From contig JAOZJU010000010.1 in assembly GCA_029935705.1 (NCBI GenBank), forward strand, positions 1 to 42,097: a stretch of 42,097 nucleotides of DNA, written 5' to 3'. This document shows, piece after piece, positions 1 to 8,092 of the stretch (its first letter is position 1; each line of letters begins with the position of its first letter). Both the position numbers and the translations under genes were made by a program. This stretch comes from Arcobacteraceae bacterium. Lineage in GTDB: Bacteria > Campylobacterota > Campylobacteria > Campylobacterales > Arcobacteraceae. Below the pieces are notes generated by a model that worked only from the letters and a program-made list of their open reading frames with translations, ran no database searches and had not been told where the DNA came from.

Positions 1-729
1 TACAAAATAGTAAGCACGGTTATAGAGACTTTGCCATATATGATACCAACTGCTACTTTGATATCAAAGGTTGCTGGGAAAGATATATCAACAATAACAA
101 AAAAAATATATGAACGATATTTAGAAGCAAAAAAAAGTGATATTAATCTCAAAATACTACCATTTCAAATGGCAGAGAAACTAAATCTACCCATAGGACA
201 CCCTAGGATGAATGTGCTATATGTACTAAATCCAGCGTCGACCAATACGTATGTGCCTGTGTCAGATTTTCATAGTATGATATTTGAAAGCAGGACATGT
301 GAACTTATAAAAATATTAAATCATCTGGGAGCTAAAAAGATAGATATAGCCCACGAGATAAATGAAAACACTAAAGCCGAAGCAAATGCAAGTATAAAGA
401 TACCTACAGATACTATCGATATATCTGGAGAGGTAGGATATCACGACAAAATATTAAAAAAGATTGTATATAGTGGCAACTTCGATGGCGGAGAACCAAA
501 GCCACTACCAGACAATCTAGCATGGTATCATCAAGAGCAAACATGGCAACAGATGGTAGATAGTAGGCTAAACTGGGGAGCAAAAAACTTTTCACTAGAA
601 CTAAACTACGATGAAGACTTCGGTATCAATGCTAGCCTCAAAGTCAAGCTAGATGATATAGGGTTGGAAATTGGGGGCAATTTCACCACTATCAAAAAAA
701 CCCGATGGACTATAAGCGGTGAGTTTTAA
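1..729 (+). CDS. Unrecognised protein, 5'-truncated by window edge
   Basis: The frame is open to base 1, so the gene starts outside the window; the TTG at 31 is only the first possible start codon inside it. About 242 residues are visible, ending at TAA 727-729. The N-terminal part is hydrophobic and helical (TLPYMIPTATLISKVAG). It is followed by a mixed region with a Y-V-P-V-x-D-F-H stretch and a repeated leucine/isoleucine pattern ending in LGAKKIDI. The C-terminal 90 residues alternate polar and hydrophobic residues (SLELNYDEDFGINASLKVKL), as in beta-strands. I recognise no family. Three small unknown genes follow on the same strand after a promoter-like site, so they may be functionally linked, but that is inference only. 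Confidence 0.75.
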   Translation, partial: YKIVSTVIETLPYMIPTATLISKVAGKDISTITKKIYERYLEAKKSDINLKILPFQMAEKLNLPIGHPRMNVLYVLNPASTNTYVPVSDFHSMIFESRTCELIKILNHLGAKKIDIAHEINENTKAEANASIKIPTDTIDISGEVGYHDKILKKIVYSGNFDGGEPKPLPDNLAWYHQEQTWQQMVDSRLNWGAKNFSLELNYDEDFGINASLKVKLDDIGLEIGGNFTTIKKTRWTISGEF

Positions 730-756
730 GAGAAAAAATTTCAATCAGCATAACTA

Positions 757-789
757 TTGACACAACCTGTCAATCGCTCATGGTATAAT
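757..789 (+). promoter_or_regulatory. Promoter with palindromic operator-like site upstream of zinc ribbon gene
   Basis: A perfect inverted repeat TTGACA-caacc-TGTCAA lies at 757-773. An extended -10, TGGTATAAT, lies at 781-789, 45 bases before the ATG at 834. TTGACA could be a -35, but the 21-base spacer is long; the TG extension may make a -35 unnecessary. The palindrome is the size of a dimeric repressor site and sits where a repressor would block polymerase. The -10 is convincing; the operator role is inferred. Confidence 0.5.
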
Positions 790-833
790 ACGAAGTTGCA
801 AAGATAAAACTATATACAAAAAAGGAACAAAAT

Positions 834-1022
834 ATGCCAATACAACCAAAGCCATACAAAGTAAAGTGCGAGAAGTGTGGGCATACCACGATAGTTCGTC
901 CTAGAAGTGATTGTTTGGATCCAAGAGATTTAACCAAACAGATATGCCCTACTTGTAAGCTTGTCATGCCACGAGTGCCTATGAATATATTTGACAAGTT
1001 AACAACAATATTTTATAAATAA
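834..1022 (+). CDS. Small zinc ribbon protein
   Basis: A 62-residue soluble protein with two CxxC knuckles, C-E-K-C near residue 14 and C-P-T-C near residue 41. This is the spacing of a zinc ribbon that binds one metal ion. Basic residues (VRPRSD) lie between the knuckles, and the C-terminus (IFDKLTTIFYK) is amphipathic. An AAGGA ribosome binding site precedes the ATG by 8 bases. It is the first gene after the promoter at 781-789 and is followed by 1049-1402 and 1417-1635 with short gaps, so the three are probably co-transcribed. Zinc ribbons of this size bind nucleic acid or partner proteins; nothing here shows which. Confidence 0.8.
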   Translation: MPIQPKPYKVKCEKCGHTTIVRPRSDCLDPRDLTKQICPTCKLVMPRVPMNIFDKLTTIFYK

Positions 1023-1048
1023 AGTTAGATATTAAAAGGAATCAAGCT

Positions 1049-1402
1049 ATGAACATATTGTTGGAGGTTGTCAAGTTTGCAGATAGCAACTTCAAAGACC
1101 TGAAAAGAAAATTGATAAATCACTTTATCGGTGAATATGGGCATATAAAAACTCTCAAGATAGACAACACAAACAAAACCATATTTGTATCGATCAAGCT
1201 TCAAGGCGATATGACAGATACAAATATAGATATAAAAAAATACAAAATAATCCCAAAACACAACCACACAAAAGCTATAATCATAGAGCAAGCAACATGC
1301 GACAAGCAGTGGATAGAGAAAGTTCTAAACAAGTTTGTTGTAGGCAAGTCGTTTGATATACCTATACTGGACAAACATGGTATGATAGATCATTTTTTAT
1401 GA
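1049..1402 (+). CDS. Unrecognised small soluble protein
   Basis: A 117-residue protein with no signal peptide or membrane segment. The N-terminal 30 residues are helical and basic (NFKDLKRKLINHFIGEYG). The middle alternates like beta-strands (KTLKIDNTNKTIFVSIKLQG), and a second helix-strand block follows (WIEKVLNKFVVGKSFDIPIL). AAAAGGA lies 10 bases before the ATG. It stands between the zinc ribbon gene and a membrane protein gene in the same short operon. I do not recognise the family. Confidence 0.75.
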   Translation: MNILLEVVKFADSNFKDLKRKLINHFIGEYGHIKTLKIDNTNKTIFVSIKLQGDMTDTNIDIKKYKIIPKHNHTKAIIIEQATCDKQWIEKVLNKFVVGKSFDIPILDKHGMIDHFL

Positions 1403-1416
1403 CAAGGTAGGAAAAT

Positions 1417-1635
1417 ATGCAAATAATCATGCTATTGTTTATGCTCGTAGCATCTGTAGTCATCGTAGCTGCTTTGACACTCAAATATATATTGATATTT
1501 ACTTTTATAGCTGTAGTGATACTGCTACACAACTATTTGCCTGTGGTTTTTGACACGGCACTTGAGTATTGGTATTTGTCGCTACTATTGATAGTGGTCT
1601 ATGTGCTATATCAAAAACAAAAAAATAAAAAATAG
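1417..1635 (+). CDS. Small integral membrane protein
   Basis: A 72-residue, very hydrophobic protein. Two or three membrane helices are visible, roughly residues 3-40 (one long or two short helices) and 50-66, with a basic C-terminal tail (QKQKNKK) that by the positive-inside rule should be cytoplasmic. AGGAAAAT precedes the ATG. It is the last gene of the unknown cluster, 14 bases after its neighbour, and is convergent with leuA. Bases 1636-1757 downstream are AT-rich and show no clear terminator. Confidence 0.7.
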   Translation: MQIIMLLFMLVASVVIVAALTLKYILIFTFIAVVILLHNYLPVVFDTALEYWYLSLLLIVVYVLYQKQKNKK

Positions 1636-1757
1636 AATCAGACTTTATCTTTTTGTAGTTTTTGATGTTTCAAATCTCAACCAAAATAAAACAAACTCCT
1701 ATTTGAACAAAATAGAAAATCGATCAAAACAGCAGAATGAAAATATTTTAAGACACC

Positions 1758-3302
1758 TTATACTTGATGCTTGTTTCTCGATGCTGAGTTTTTCATAGAT
1801 ATATAGCTATTTAAAGCGCCTAAATATGCCCTAGCACTAGCAAGGACTGTGTCTATATTTAGTCCATGTCCTATGACATTGAACTTTGCATCATCGAACT
1901 TGACTTTACATATCACTTTTGCTAAAGCATCTTTGCCTTCGCTTATCGCTTGGACTTGATAATCAACCAAAGAACCTTTTTGTTTGGTGACTCTATCTAT
2001 AGCTTTAAAGACAGCATCGATAGCTCCATCGCCTATACAAGCATCGCTATATATTTTATCTTTGTGTATTATTGATATAGTAGCAGTTGCTAAACCGCTT
2101 GTGCAGTTGGATATCTGGACTGATTTTAGTTCATATAGTTTATCTTCGTTTAGTTTTTCATCTGATATGATAAATCGTATATCATCATCATGGACTACTT
2201 TTCGTTTGTCACAAAGCATTTTAAATCTATCAAAGGCTTGTTTGATCTCACTATCGCTTAGAGTATCAAACCCCATAGCTAAAACTTTGTTTTTAAATGC
2301 AGCTTTGCCAGATAATTTACCCAGCACTATAGTGTTGTTTTGTTCTACTCCTACATCAGCTGGTTTCATGATCTCATAAGTTTCTATATGTTTTAATACT
2401 CCATCTTGATGTATGCCACTTTCATGCGAGAAAGCATTTTTGCCTACTATAGCTTTGTTTGGTTGGGGTTGTATCCCTGTGATTTGTGCTACAAGACGAC
2501 TAGTTGGCGATATATATTTTGTATTTATATTTGTTTTGAAGTTGTTATAAAAATCATGCCTGACACTCAAAGCCATAACTATCTCTTCGAGTGCTGCATT
2601 GCCTGCTCTTTCACCTAGACCATTGATAGTGCACTCCACTTGTCTAGCACCTGCTTGTATGCCAGATAAACTATTTGCCACGGCCAAGCCTAAGTCGTTG
2701 TGGTTGTGAAGTGATATTATGGCACGATTGTTTATATGTTTTGCCATATCCTCTACCATATTGTATATCTCAAAAGGTAGTCTATATCCTACAGTATCGG
2801 GCAAGTTTATAGTGCTAGCACCTGCATCTATGACGGCATCTGCGATATCTTTCATAAAATTCATATCGCTTCGACCTGCATCTTCGAGTGAAAACTCAAC
2901 ATCATCGACAAAAGTTCTAGCATATTTCACTGCATCAACTGCTCTTTTGACCACTTCATCGCTTGACATCTTTAGTTTGTATTTCATATGAATAGGACTT
3001 GTAGCGATGAAAGTGTGGATTCTTTTGTGTTTTGCTCTTGCTATACTCTGCCCTGCTTTTTTGATATCGTTTTCTACTGCTCTTGAGAGCGAACATATTT
3101 TGCTTGTGCTAGTTTGTGAGGCTATTTGTGATATTGCTTCAAAGTCACCATCGCTAGCGGCTGCAAACCCTGCTTCTATGATATCTACTCCCAATTTTTC
3201 AAGCTGTAGTGCTATTTGAACCTTTTGTTTGGCATTCATAGATGCCCCAGGAGACTGCTCTCCATCTCTTAATGTAGTATCAAATATGATTATATTATCC
3301 AT
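1758..3302 (-). CDS. leuA: 2-isopropylmalate synthase
   Basis: Condenses acetyl-CoA with 2-oxoisovalerate, the first committed step of leucine synthesis, in the cytoplasm. The 514-residue product starts [19 protein letters not shown], carrying the catalytic and metal-binding DTTLRDGEQ signature of the DRE-TIM barrel. The metal-binding H-N-H-N-D-L-G motif lies near residue 200 and the [13 protein letters not shown] motif follows. The C-terminal 120 residues form the regulatory domain that binds leucine in this family. An upstream in-frame ATG at 3332 would add ten residues inside ftsH. I prefer ATG 3302 because AAGGA lies about 9 bases before it and the protein then starts at the conserved strand. 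The start overlaps the last 8 bases of ftsH, which suggests translational coupling. Confidence 0.95.
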   Translation of the reverse strand: MDNIIIFDTTLRDGEQSPGASMNAKQKVQIALQLEKLGVDIIEAGFAAASDGDFEAISQIASQTSTSKICSLSRAVENDIKKAGQSIARAKHKRIHTFIATSPIHMKYKLKMSSDEVVKRAVDAVKYARTFVDDVEFSLEDAGRSDMNFMKDIADAVIDAGASTINLPDTVGYRLPFEIYNMVEDMAKHINNRAIISLHNHNDLGLAVANSLSGIQAGARQVECTINGLGERAGNAALEEIVMALSVRHDFYNNFKTNINTKYISPTSRLVAQITGIQPQPNKAIVGKNAFSHESGIHQDGVLKHIETYEIMKPADVGVEQNNTIVLGKLSGKAAFKNKVLAMGFDTLSDSEIKQAFDRFKMLCDKRKVVHDDDIRFIISDEKLNEDKLYELKSVQISNCTSGLATATISIIHKDKIYSDACIGDGAIDAVFKAIDRVTKQKGSLVDYQVQAISEGKDALAKVICKVKFDDAKFNVIGHGLNIDTVLASARAYLGALNSYISMKNSASRNKHQV

Positions 3303-5223
3303 CTTTTTGTTCCTTATAAACCACTCCACCATTTGACTCTATGATCTGCTGAACTCTAGCTCCTGTTATCACTTCGACATCAAGTAGTTCTGCTGTTATT
3401 TGTTCTATAGCATCTTTGTGTTTTTTTAATTGATTTATCACGATTTTGTATCTATCTTTTAGAGTCGTTTTTATATATTCATCTAACTTATTTGCCATAG
3501 TATCGCTATAATCTTTGGTGCTTTGACCACCACCTAAAAATTGGTTTTGTTGTTTGCTCAGAACCATAAGTCCGCTTATATCGTCGTCGCTCATACCATA
3601 TACACTCGCCATAGCTTTTATGATATCAGTAGCTCGTTCTAAGTCATTGCCAGCACCTGTGCTTATCTCACCTATAAATACCTCTTCAGATGCACGACCG
3701 CCTAAAAGCACATCAACCTCTGCTATGAGTTCGTGTTTTTGTATTAGATACTTATTTTCTTCAGGAGTGTTCAAAGTATATCCAAGAGCGGCCAATCCAC
3801 GAGGGACTATAGATACTTTATTTACCTTTTTTGCTCCTTTGGTTATCTCAGCTATCAAGGCATGTCCGCTTTCATGGTAGGCTACAATTTTTTTCTCTTT
3901 TGGAGATATTCGTCTACTTTTTTTCTCCAATCCTGCTATTTGTCTCTCTACTGCTTCTTTGAAGTTCTCTTCATTGACCTCATCTTTGGAAGCTCTACCG
4001 GCTAAAAGTGCTGCTTCGTTTATGATATTTGCCAAATCTGCTCCAGATAATCCAGCGGTCATCACGGCTATATCTTTAAGTACTACATCTGAAGCTACTT
4101 TGACATCTTTTATATGAACTTGCAGTATCTCTATACGACCTTCTAAATCTGGCTTGTCTACTAACACTTGCCTATCAAATCGCCCAGGACGAAGCAAAGC
4201 AGGGTCAAGTATCTCTGGTCGGTTGGTGGCTGCTAGGACGATAACTGGTGCTTTGTCACTACTAAAGCCGTCCATCTCTGCTAAGAGTTGATTTAGAGTT
4301 TGTTCTCTCTCGTCATTGCCGCCAATTCCACCACTTGCACGGCTTTTGCCTATAGCATCTATCTCATCTATAAATATGATAGCAGGTGCATTTTGTTTTG
4401 CTTGTTCAAATAGGTCTCTCACTCTTGAAGCGCCTACTCCAACAAACATCTCGATAAATGATGACCCCGTGACACTCAAAAACTCCACACTCGCTTCACC
4501 TGCTACAGCTTTTGCTAGAAGTGTTTTACCAGTTCCAGGAGGACCTACAAGGAGCACACCTTTTGGTATTTGGGCTCCTAGTTTTACATATCGTTCGGGT
4601 GATTTTAAAAAATCCACTATCTCGCTTACCTCTTCTATGGCTTCTTTGTTGCCTGCCATATCTTTAAACTTGACATTTGGTTTTTCACTATTTATCATCT
4701 TTTTAGAGCCACCCATACCCAAGATACCTCCACTCATAGAGGACTGAATACGGCTTGACAAAAACATCCATATACCAAAGATGATAACCATAGGAACAAC
4801 CCAGCCAAACAATATATCTTCAAAATAGTTCTCTTCGTTTACTGAACCATATGTTATGTTATGTTTCTCTATCAAAGGTATCAAAGAGCTATCATCTGGC
4901 ACTTTTCTGGCTTTATATATAGTTTGTTGTTGGTTTCGCACCTTGCTTAATGCTTGGATATTTGTATCTCCTACTACTACTTGCTCTATCTCTCCTGTAG
5001 TTAACTTATGTTTGAGCGATGAATAGGATATAGACTTTTTGGTAGTTTTTATCTGTGTGTTGCTGTTTATTTGCATACCATCTTGTGGAAACAGACTTTT
5101 AAATGACATAATCGTAACAAGTGAAAATATAAAGAAAAATACTATAGGATTGTTACCAAAAAAGTTTGAGTTTTTTGGATTTTTATTGTTTGGGTCTTTT
5201 GGATTTGGGCTTTTGTCTTGCAT
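3295..5223 (-). CDS. ftsH: ATP-dependent zinc metalloprotease FtsH
   Basis: Membrane-anchored AAA+ protease that degrades misassembled membrane proteins and short-lived regulators. The 642-residue protein has TM1 at about 25-45, a periplasmic domain, TM2 at about 137-157, Walker A GPPGTGKT at 227-234, Walker B IIFIDEID at 282-289, the second region of homology ([20 protein letters not shown]) at about 332-351, and the zinc site HESGH with His450, Glu451 and His454. Every key residue is present and the length is normal. The N-terminus carries an unusual Asn/Pro/Lys-rich stretch before TM1. CAGGAA precedes ATG 5223. leuA begins inside its last codons, so the two share an mRNA. Confidence 0.97.
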   Translation of the reverse strand: MQDKSPNPKDPNNKNPKNSNFFGNNPIVFFFIFSLVTIMSFKSLFPQDGMQINSNTQIKTTKKSISYSSLKHKLTTGEIEQVVVGDTNIQALSKVRNQQQTIYKARKVPDDSSLIPLIEKHNITYGSVNEENYFEDILFGWVVPMVIIFGIWMFLSSRIQSSMSGGILGMGGSKKMINSEKPNVKFKDMAGNKEAIEEVSEIVDFLKSPERYVKLGAQIPKGVLLVGPPGTGKTLLAKAVAGEASVEFLSVTGSSFIEMFVGVGASRVRDLFEQAKQNAPAIIFIDEIDAIGKSRASGGIGGNDEREQTLNQLLAEMDGFSSDKAPVIVLAATNRPEILDPALLRPGRFDRQVLVDKPDLEGRIEILQVHIKDVKVASDVVLKDIAVMTAGLSGADLANIINEAALLAGRASKDEVNEENFKEAVERQIAGLEKKSRRISPKEKKIVAYHESGHALIAEITKGAKKVNKVSIVPRGLAALGYTLNTPEENKYLIQKHELIAEVDVLLGGRASEEVFIGEISTGAGNDLERATDIIKAMASVYGMSDDDISGLMVLSKQQNQFLGGGQSTKDYSDTMANKLDEYIKTTLKDRYKIVINQLKKHKDAIEQITAELLDVEVITGARVQQIIESNGGVVYKEQKDG

Positions 5224-5242
5224 CTTTTTTCCTGTTTTTAGT

Positions 5243-5282
5243 ATTATATCTAAAATATCTAAATTTTGTTTATTTAAACAAA
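5243..5282 (-). promoter_or_regulatory. ftsH promoter with 18-bp perfect palindrome at the -35 position
   Basis: Read on the minus strand, a TATAAT -10 lies at 5248-5243, about 20 bases upstream of the ftsH ATG. Centred 17 bases further upstream is the perfect palindrome TTTGTTTA-TT-TAAACAAA (5265-5282), which covers the -35 position; no good -35 hexamer is visible there. This layout suits a regulator that replaces or blocks -35 recognition. It could also be a chance AT-rich dyad. Confidence 0.45.
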
Positions 5283-5369
5283 GAGCATCTTTAACTATTT
5301 GGCAACTCTATTTAAAGTTTGAGAAGTTGTTGTTTAATACAGATGGGTCTATTTTGAGATATAAAACTA

Positions 5370-5426
5370 CAAATTTCAAAATTTGCATCCCCCACACTTG
5401 ACTTTTAATGATATTTATTATATAAT
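5370..5426 (+). promoter_or_regulatory. Sigma70 promoter of the large lipoprotein gene, with upstream dyad
   Basis: TTGACT (5398-5403) and TATAAT (5421-5426) are separated by exactly 17 bases, the best -35/-10 pair in the window. Transcription would start near 5433, giving a leader of about 24 bases that contains a near-perfect AAGGAGG ribosome binding site before ATG 5457. A 16-bp dyad, CAAATTT-ca-AAATTTG (5370-5385), lies 12 bases upstream of the -35, where an activator might bind. Such a promoter and binding site predict high expression. Confidence 0.7.
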
Positions 5427-5456
5427 AGGATACAAAACAAAAAGGAGGGTAAGATT

Positions 5457-7820
5457 ATGAAAACCTTATCAAAATATATGTTAGCAACAGCCGTTGCTTT
5501 TGCTATAAGTGGAGTGTTGTTTATCTCTTGCGGACAAACCGGAAGTGGAAAAGCAGCAGCTACAAACCAAGATGCCATAAGTGGAAAAGTAGTAGATGGA
5601 TATATAAAAAACGCAACAGTCTATCTTGACTTAGACAAAGATGGAGAGCTTGACCAAGATGAACCAAGAACCTCTACAGATGCCACTGGTTCATATACTA
5701 TGAATATAAGCGATACGCATAAATCTCACAGCAACTACAATACAGCCTCTATCGTAGCATATGGTGGAACTGATATGGATAGCAATCAAGAATTTAAAGG
5801 TCAGCTTAAAGCTACCAATATCGGCTCTGCTACAGTTAATATTACCCCAGTTACGACATTGGTTGACAGTATGAGTTTGCCATATACAGAATCAAAAAAT
5901 AAAATAGCAGAGATTTTAGGTGTAAGTGCTGATGATATAGAAAAAGATCCTATAATTAGTAACAATACAAAACTATTTGCAAAAGCTGCAGCAGTACAAA
6001 GAGCAGTTGATTTGTTGATAAAAGCAGATGATAGCAGTGATACTAATGCTAAAAAAGCAAATAATATCATGGAAGCATTAGCAAAAGGTCTAAAAAACCA
6101 AACAGGAGAAAAAGCAATAGAAGAGATAATAAGTTCTATAGATACGAGTAGCATAAATAACAAATCAGCAAATGTAGTAAAATTGGCGCAACAGTTAGCC
6201 AAGCAAACATGGGCTACTTATACAAATATAAATGACAGGGCAAACTGGGCAAAAACTTGTGACATATATCTACAAGATACATATTCTATAATAGCTGACA
6301 ACAATCTATCAATAGAATTGCCATATGCTACAGTAGAAGCTTTTAAAGAAAGAAATGAACAAAAAGAACATTTCAATGCTACTATAAATGGCACTGTCAA
6401 AGATAGCGGCGGCACAGCCTATGCCAACAGAACTGTCTTTTTAAGAGACAATGTAGCAACAGGCAATGGCAATGGCGGTTTTTATACCACCCAAACAGAT
6501 GATAGTGGCAATTATTCATTTAAAGTCTTTACCAAAGGCACTTATACTTTATGGTTAAGCCTTACCGAAGACGAAGAACAAACAGCCCCTGCACAAGGCA
6601 AAGGCATAGTTTTTTATGAAACAGGCGAGATAACCACAGCTGGTTCTGTTACAACTATGGATTTTGTGGTGAAAAAACTTACAAGCTCTAACACCTCGCC
6701 TTATACCATCACTCCACCTGTCAAAGCCATCTTTTATGGTAAGATGTTTGCTGATACCAATAACGATGGACTATATACAAAAGGTGAATATATCTATAAA
6801 AATGCTTCCATCATGATAAGAAATGTAGAAACTGGTGAGCGTTCTTTAGAAACAACAGATGAATATGGCACATACAAGTTTGCCATGAGATATACTGGCA
6901 GGTTTGTTGTTTGGTATATTATACATACTGATTATAAGTATAGAAGAGCTGACAATACAGATAGCAAATTAGACAATTTTGAGTTTATTGTAAACGATGG
7001 CGACAACAAAGTAATAAATTTGCCTATAAATTCTAAAGAATATATAACATTATCTGGCAGAATGTATTATGATGACAATCACAACGAGTCTTTTGATGAA
7101 GGTATAGATAGACCTGTCAAAAATCGTGAATGGTATATGATTGGCACTGGTGAAAATGTAGAAGATATATACATTAAAACACATACAGATATTAATGGTA
7201 AGTATACCTTCAAAGTTGAAAAAGGAAAATCTTGGAAGTTGCGCAAAACAAATGGAACATATTATGATGTTATCAAAAGCCCTGTTTTAGAAAACAGTTT
7301 GTATTATGATTTTGGCGTCATAAATGACTCGGCATCTTTAGATATAAGATTGGCAGGTTATAATGATCCAGAAGTATTTTTGCCTTTGGTTGTTAAGGTG
7401 CATAGGGATCATAAAGAAAATCATCCTACAGGTTCTATCATAAACAATGTCACAGGGACAGGATCTCCTCAAAAGAACTTTACAATACATTTTGAAAACG
7501 ATAGAGACAAATCAAAAAAATATGATCTAACCACTGGCGAACATGGTGAAATAGCTTTTGAAGTTGGCAAAACGGGTGGCATCATATCAGGCATATATAC
7601 ATATTGGTATGACCTACCAGAGGGTGCTTATGATTCCTATCATTCAGCAAGACTATTTGGATCAGAATCTTGTGACGATCAAGACGGCATACTACCTGAT
7701 ATGTGGAGTAGTGGACCAAACTGCACAGGCACAATTTATAGAAAAGAACATTTTTATCCTAAAGGGCATTATTATGATCAACATGACATTATGTGGATTA
7801 GATATTTTATCAATAACTAA
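5457..7820 (+). CDS. Large lipoprotein with SdrD/Cna-B-like repeat domains
   Basis: A 787-residue exported lipoprotein. Residues 1-24 are a signal peptide ending in a lipobox (L-F-I-S-Cys25). Repeated beta-sandwich units with acidic, calcium-binding-like loops follow: DLDKDGELDQDEP near 58-70, ADTNNDGLYTKGE near 430 and YYDDNHNESFDEG near 535, each followed by a strand pattern such as TDATGSYTM or TDINGKYTF. A further unit without the acidic loop (TQTDDSGNYSFKV) lies near 345. A helical segment (about 140-260) separates the first unit from the rest. These loops resemble SdrD B-like/Cna-B domains of surface proteins. It stands alone with its own strong promoter and terminator. A structural or adhesive surface role is likely; the ligand is unknown. 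Confidence 0.85.
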   Translation: MKTLSKYMLATAVAFAISGVLFISCGQTGSGKAAATNQDAISGKVVDGYIKNATVYLDLDKDGELDQDEPRTSTDATGSYTMNISDTHKSHSNYNTASIVAYGGTDMDSNQEFKGQLKATNIGSATVNITPVTTLVDSMSLPYTESKNKIAEILGVSADDIEKDPIISNNTKLFAKAAAVQRAVDLLIKADDSSDTNAKKANNIMEALAKGLKNQTGEKAIEEIISSIDTSSINNKSANVVKLAQQLAKQTWATYTNINDRANWAKTCDIYLQDTYSIIADNNLSIELPYATVEAFKERNEQKEHFNATINGTVKDSGGTAYANRTVFLRDNVATGNGNGGFYTTQTDDSGNYSFKVFTKGTYTLWLSLTEDEEQTAPAQGKGIVFYETGEITTAGSVTTMDFVVKKLTSSNTSPYTITPPVKAIFYGKMFADTNNDGLYTKGEYIYKNASIMIRNVETGERSLETTDEYGTYKFAMRYTGRFVVWYIIHTDYKYRRADNTDSKLDNFEFIVNDGDNKVINLPINSKEYITLSGRMYYDDNHNESFDEGIDRPVKNREWYMIGTGENVEDIYIKTHTDINGKYTFKVEKGKSWKLRKTNGTYYDVIKSPVLENSLYYDFGVINDSASLDIRLAGYNDPEVFLPLVVKVHRDHKENHPTGSIINNVTGTGSPQKNFTIHFENDRDKSKKYDLTTGEHGEIAFEVGKTGGIISGIYTYWYDLPEGAYDSYHSARLFGSESCDDQDGILPDMWSSGPNCTGTIYRKEHFYPKGHYYDQHDIMWIRYFINN

Positions 7821-7885
7821 AAACATAAAGTTGTTGTGGTTTTTTGATTTTAAAGACAAATAGTATTTGAATATCCAAAAACAAC

Positions 7886-7916
7886 AAAAAGCCCATATCG
7901 TTGATATGGGCTTTTT
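7886..7916 (+). terminator. Rho-independent terminator after the large lipoprotein gene
   Basis: A 9-bp GC-containing stem, GCCCATATC (7891-7899) and GATATGGGC (7903-7911), with a GTT loop, flanked by five A residues upstream and TTTTT (7912-7916) downstream. The stem is perfect and extends into the A/T flanks, so it could stop transcription from either side. It ends the lipoprotein gene 65 bases after its stop codon. Confidence 0.9.
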
Positions 7917-7974
7917 GCATTTAGAGATGCCTCTTGTAGTTTCTATTGGATATAGTCTTTGTTTTATAAGATTG

Positions 7975-7983
7975 TGGTATAAT
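7975..7983 (+). promoter_or_regulatory. Extended -10 promoter of the DUF808-to-glyS operon
   Basis: TGGTATAAT at 7975-7983 is an extended -10, identical to those at 781-789 and 28216-28224. Transcription would start near 7990, giving a leader of about 28 bases before the short ORF at 8018. No convincing -35 is visible upstream. It is the only promoter-like site between the terminator at 7886-7916 and the overlapping genes up to glyS. Confidence 0.6.
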
Positions 7984-8017
7984 ATAGCAAGCTCTAATCA
8001 ACCAAAAAGGAAGCAGT

Positions 8018-8092
8018 ATGTCAAAAATAGTGCCATACCATAAACAAACAAACAAAATAAAAACCAAAAGATATATAGTGGCAAAAATATGA
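8018..8092 (+). CDS. Short leader ORF, 24 codons, coupled to the DUF808 gene
   Basis: ATG 8018 is preceded by AAAAGGA at good spacing and encodes a 24-residue basic peptide (MSKIVPYHKQ then TNKIKTKRYIVAKI). Its TGA (8090-8092) overlaps the next gene's ATG (8089-8091) in an ATGA junction. The DUF808 gene itself has no ribosome binding site right before its ATG (atagtggcaaaaat), so ribosomes probably reach it by finishing this ORF. The peptide may be functional or only a device for coupling. It is not an amino-acid attenuator in any obvious way: no codon is strongly repeated except Lys. No homologue is known to me. Confidence 0.5.
   Translation: MSKIVPYHKQTNKIKTKRYIVAKI

Noticed and set aside
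1601-1798. Open frame of 65 codons after the small membrane protein gene
   Set aside because: It begins inside the previous gene, overlaps the end of leuA on the other strand, has low-complexity Asn/Lys composition and no ribosome binding site.
3303-3332. Upstream in-frame ATG for leuA
   Set aside because: It would add ten residues before the conserved first strand and lies further inside ftsH; the ATG at 3302 has the better ribosome binding site.
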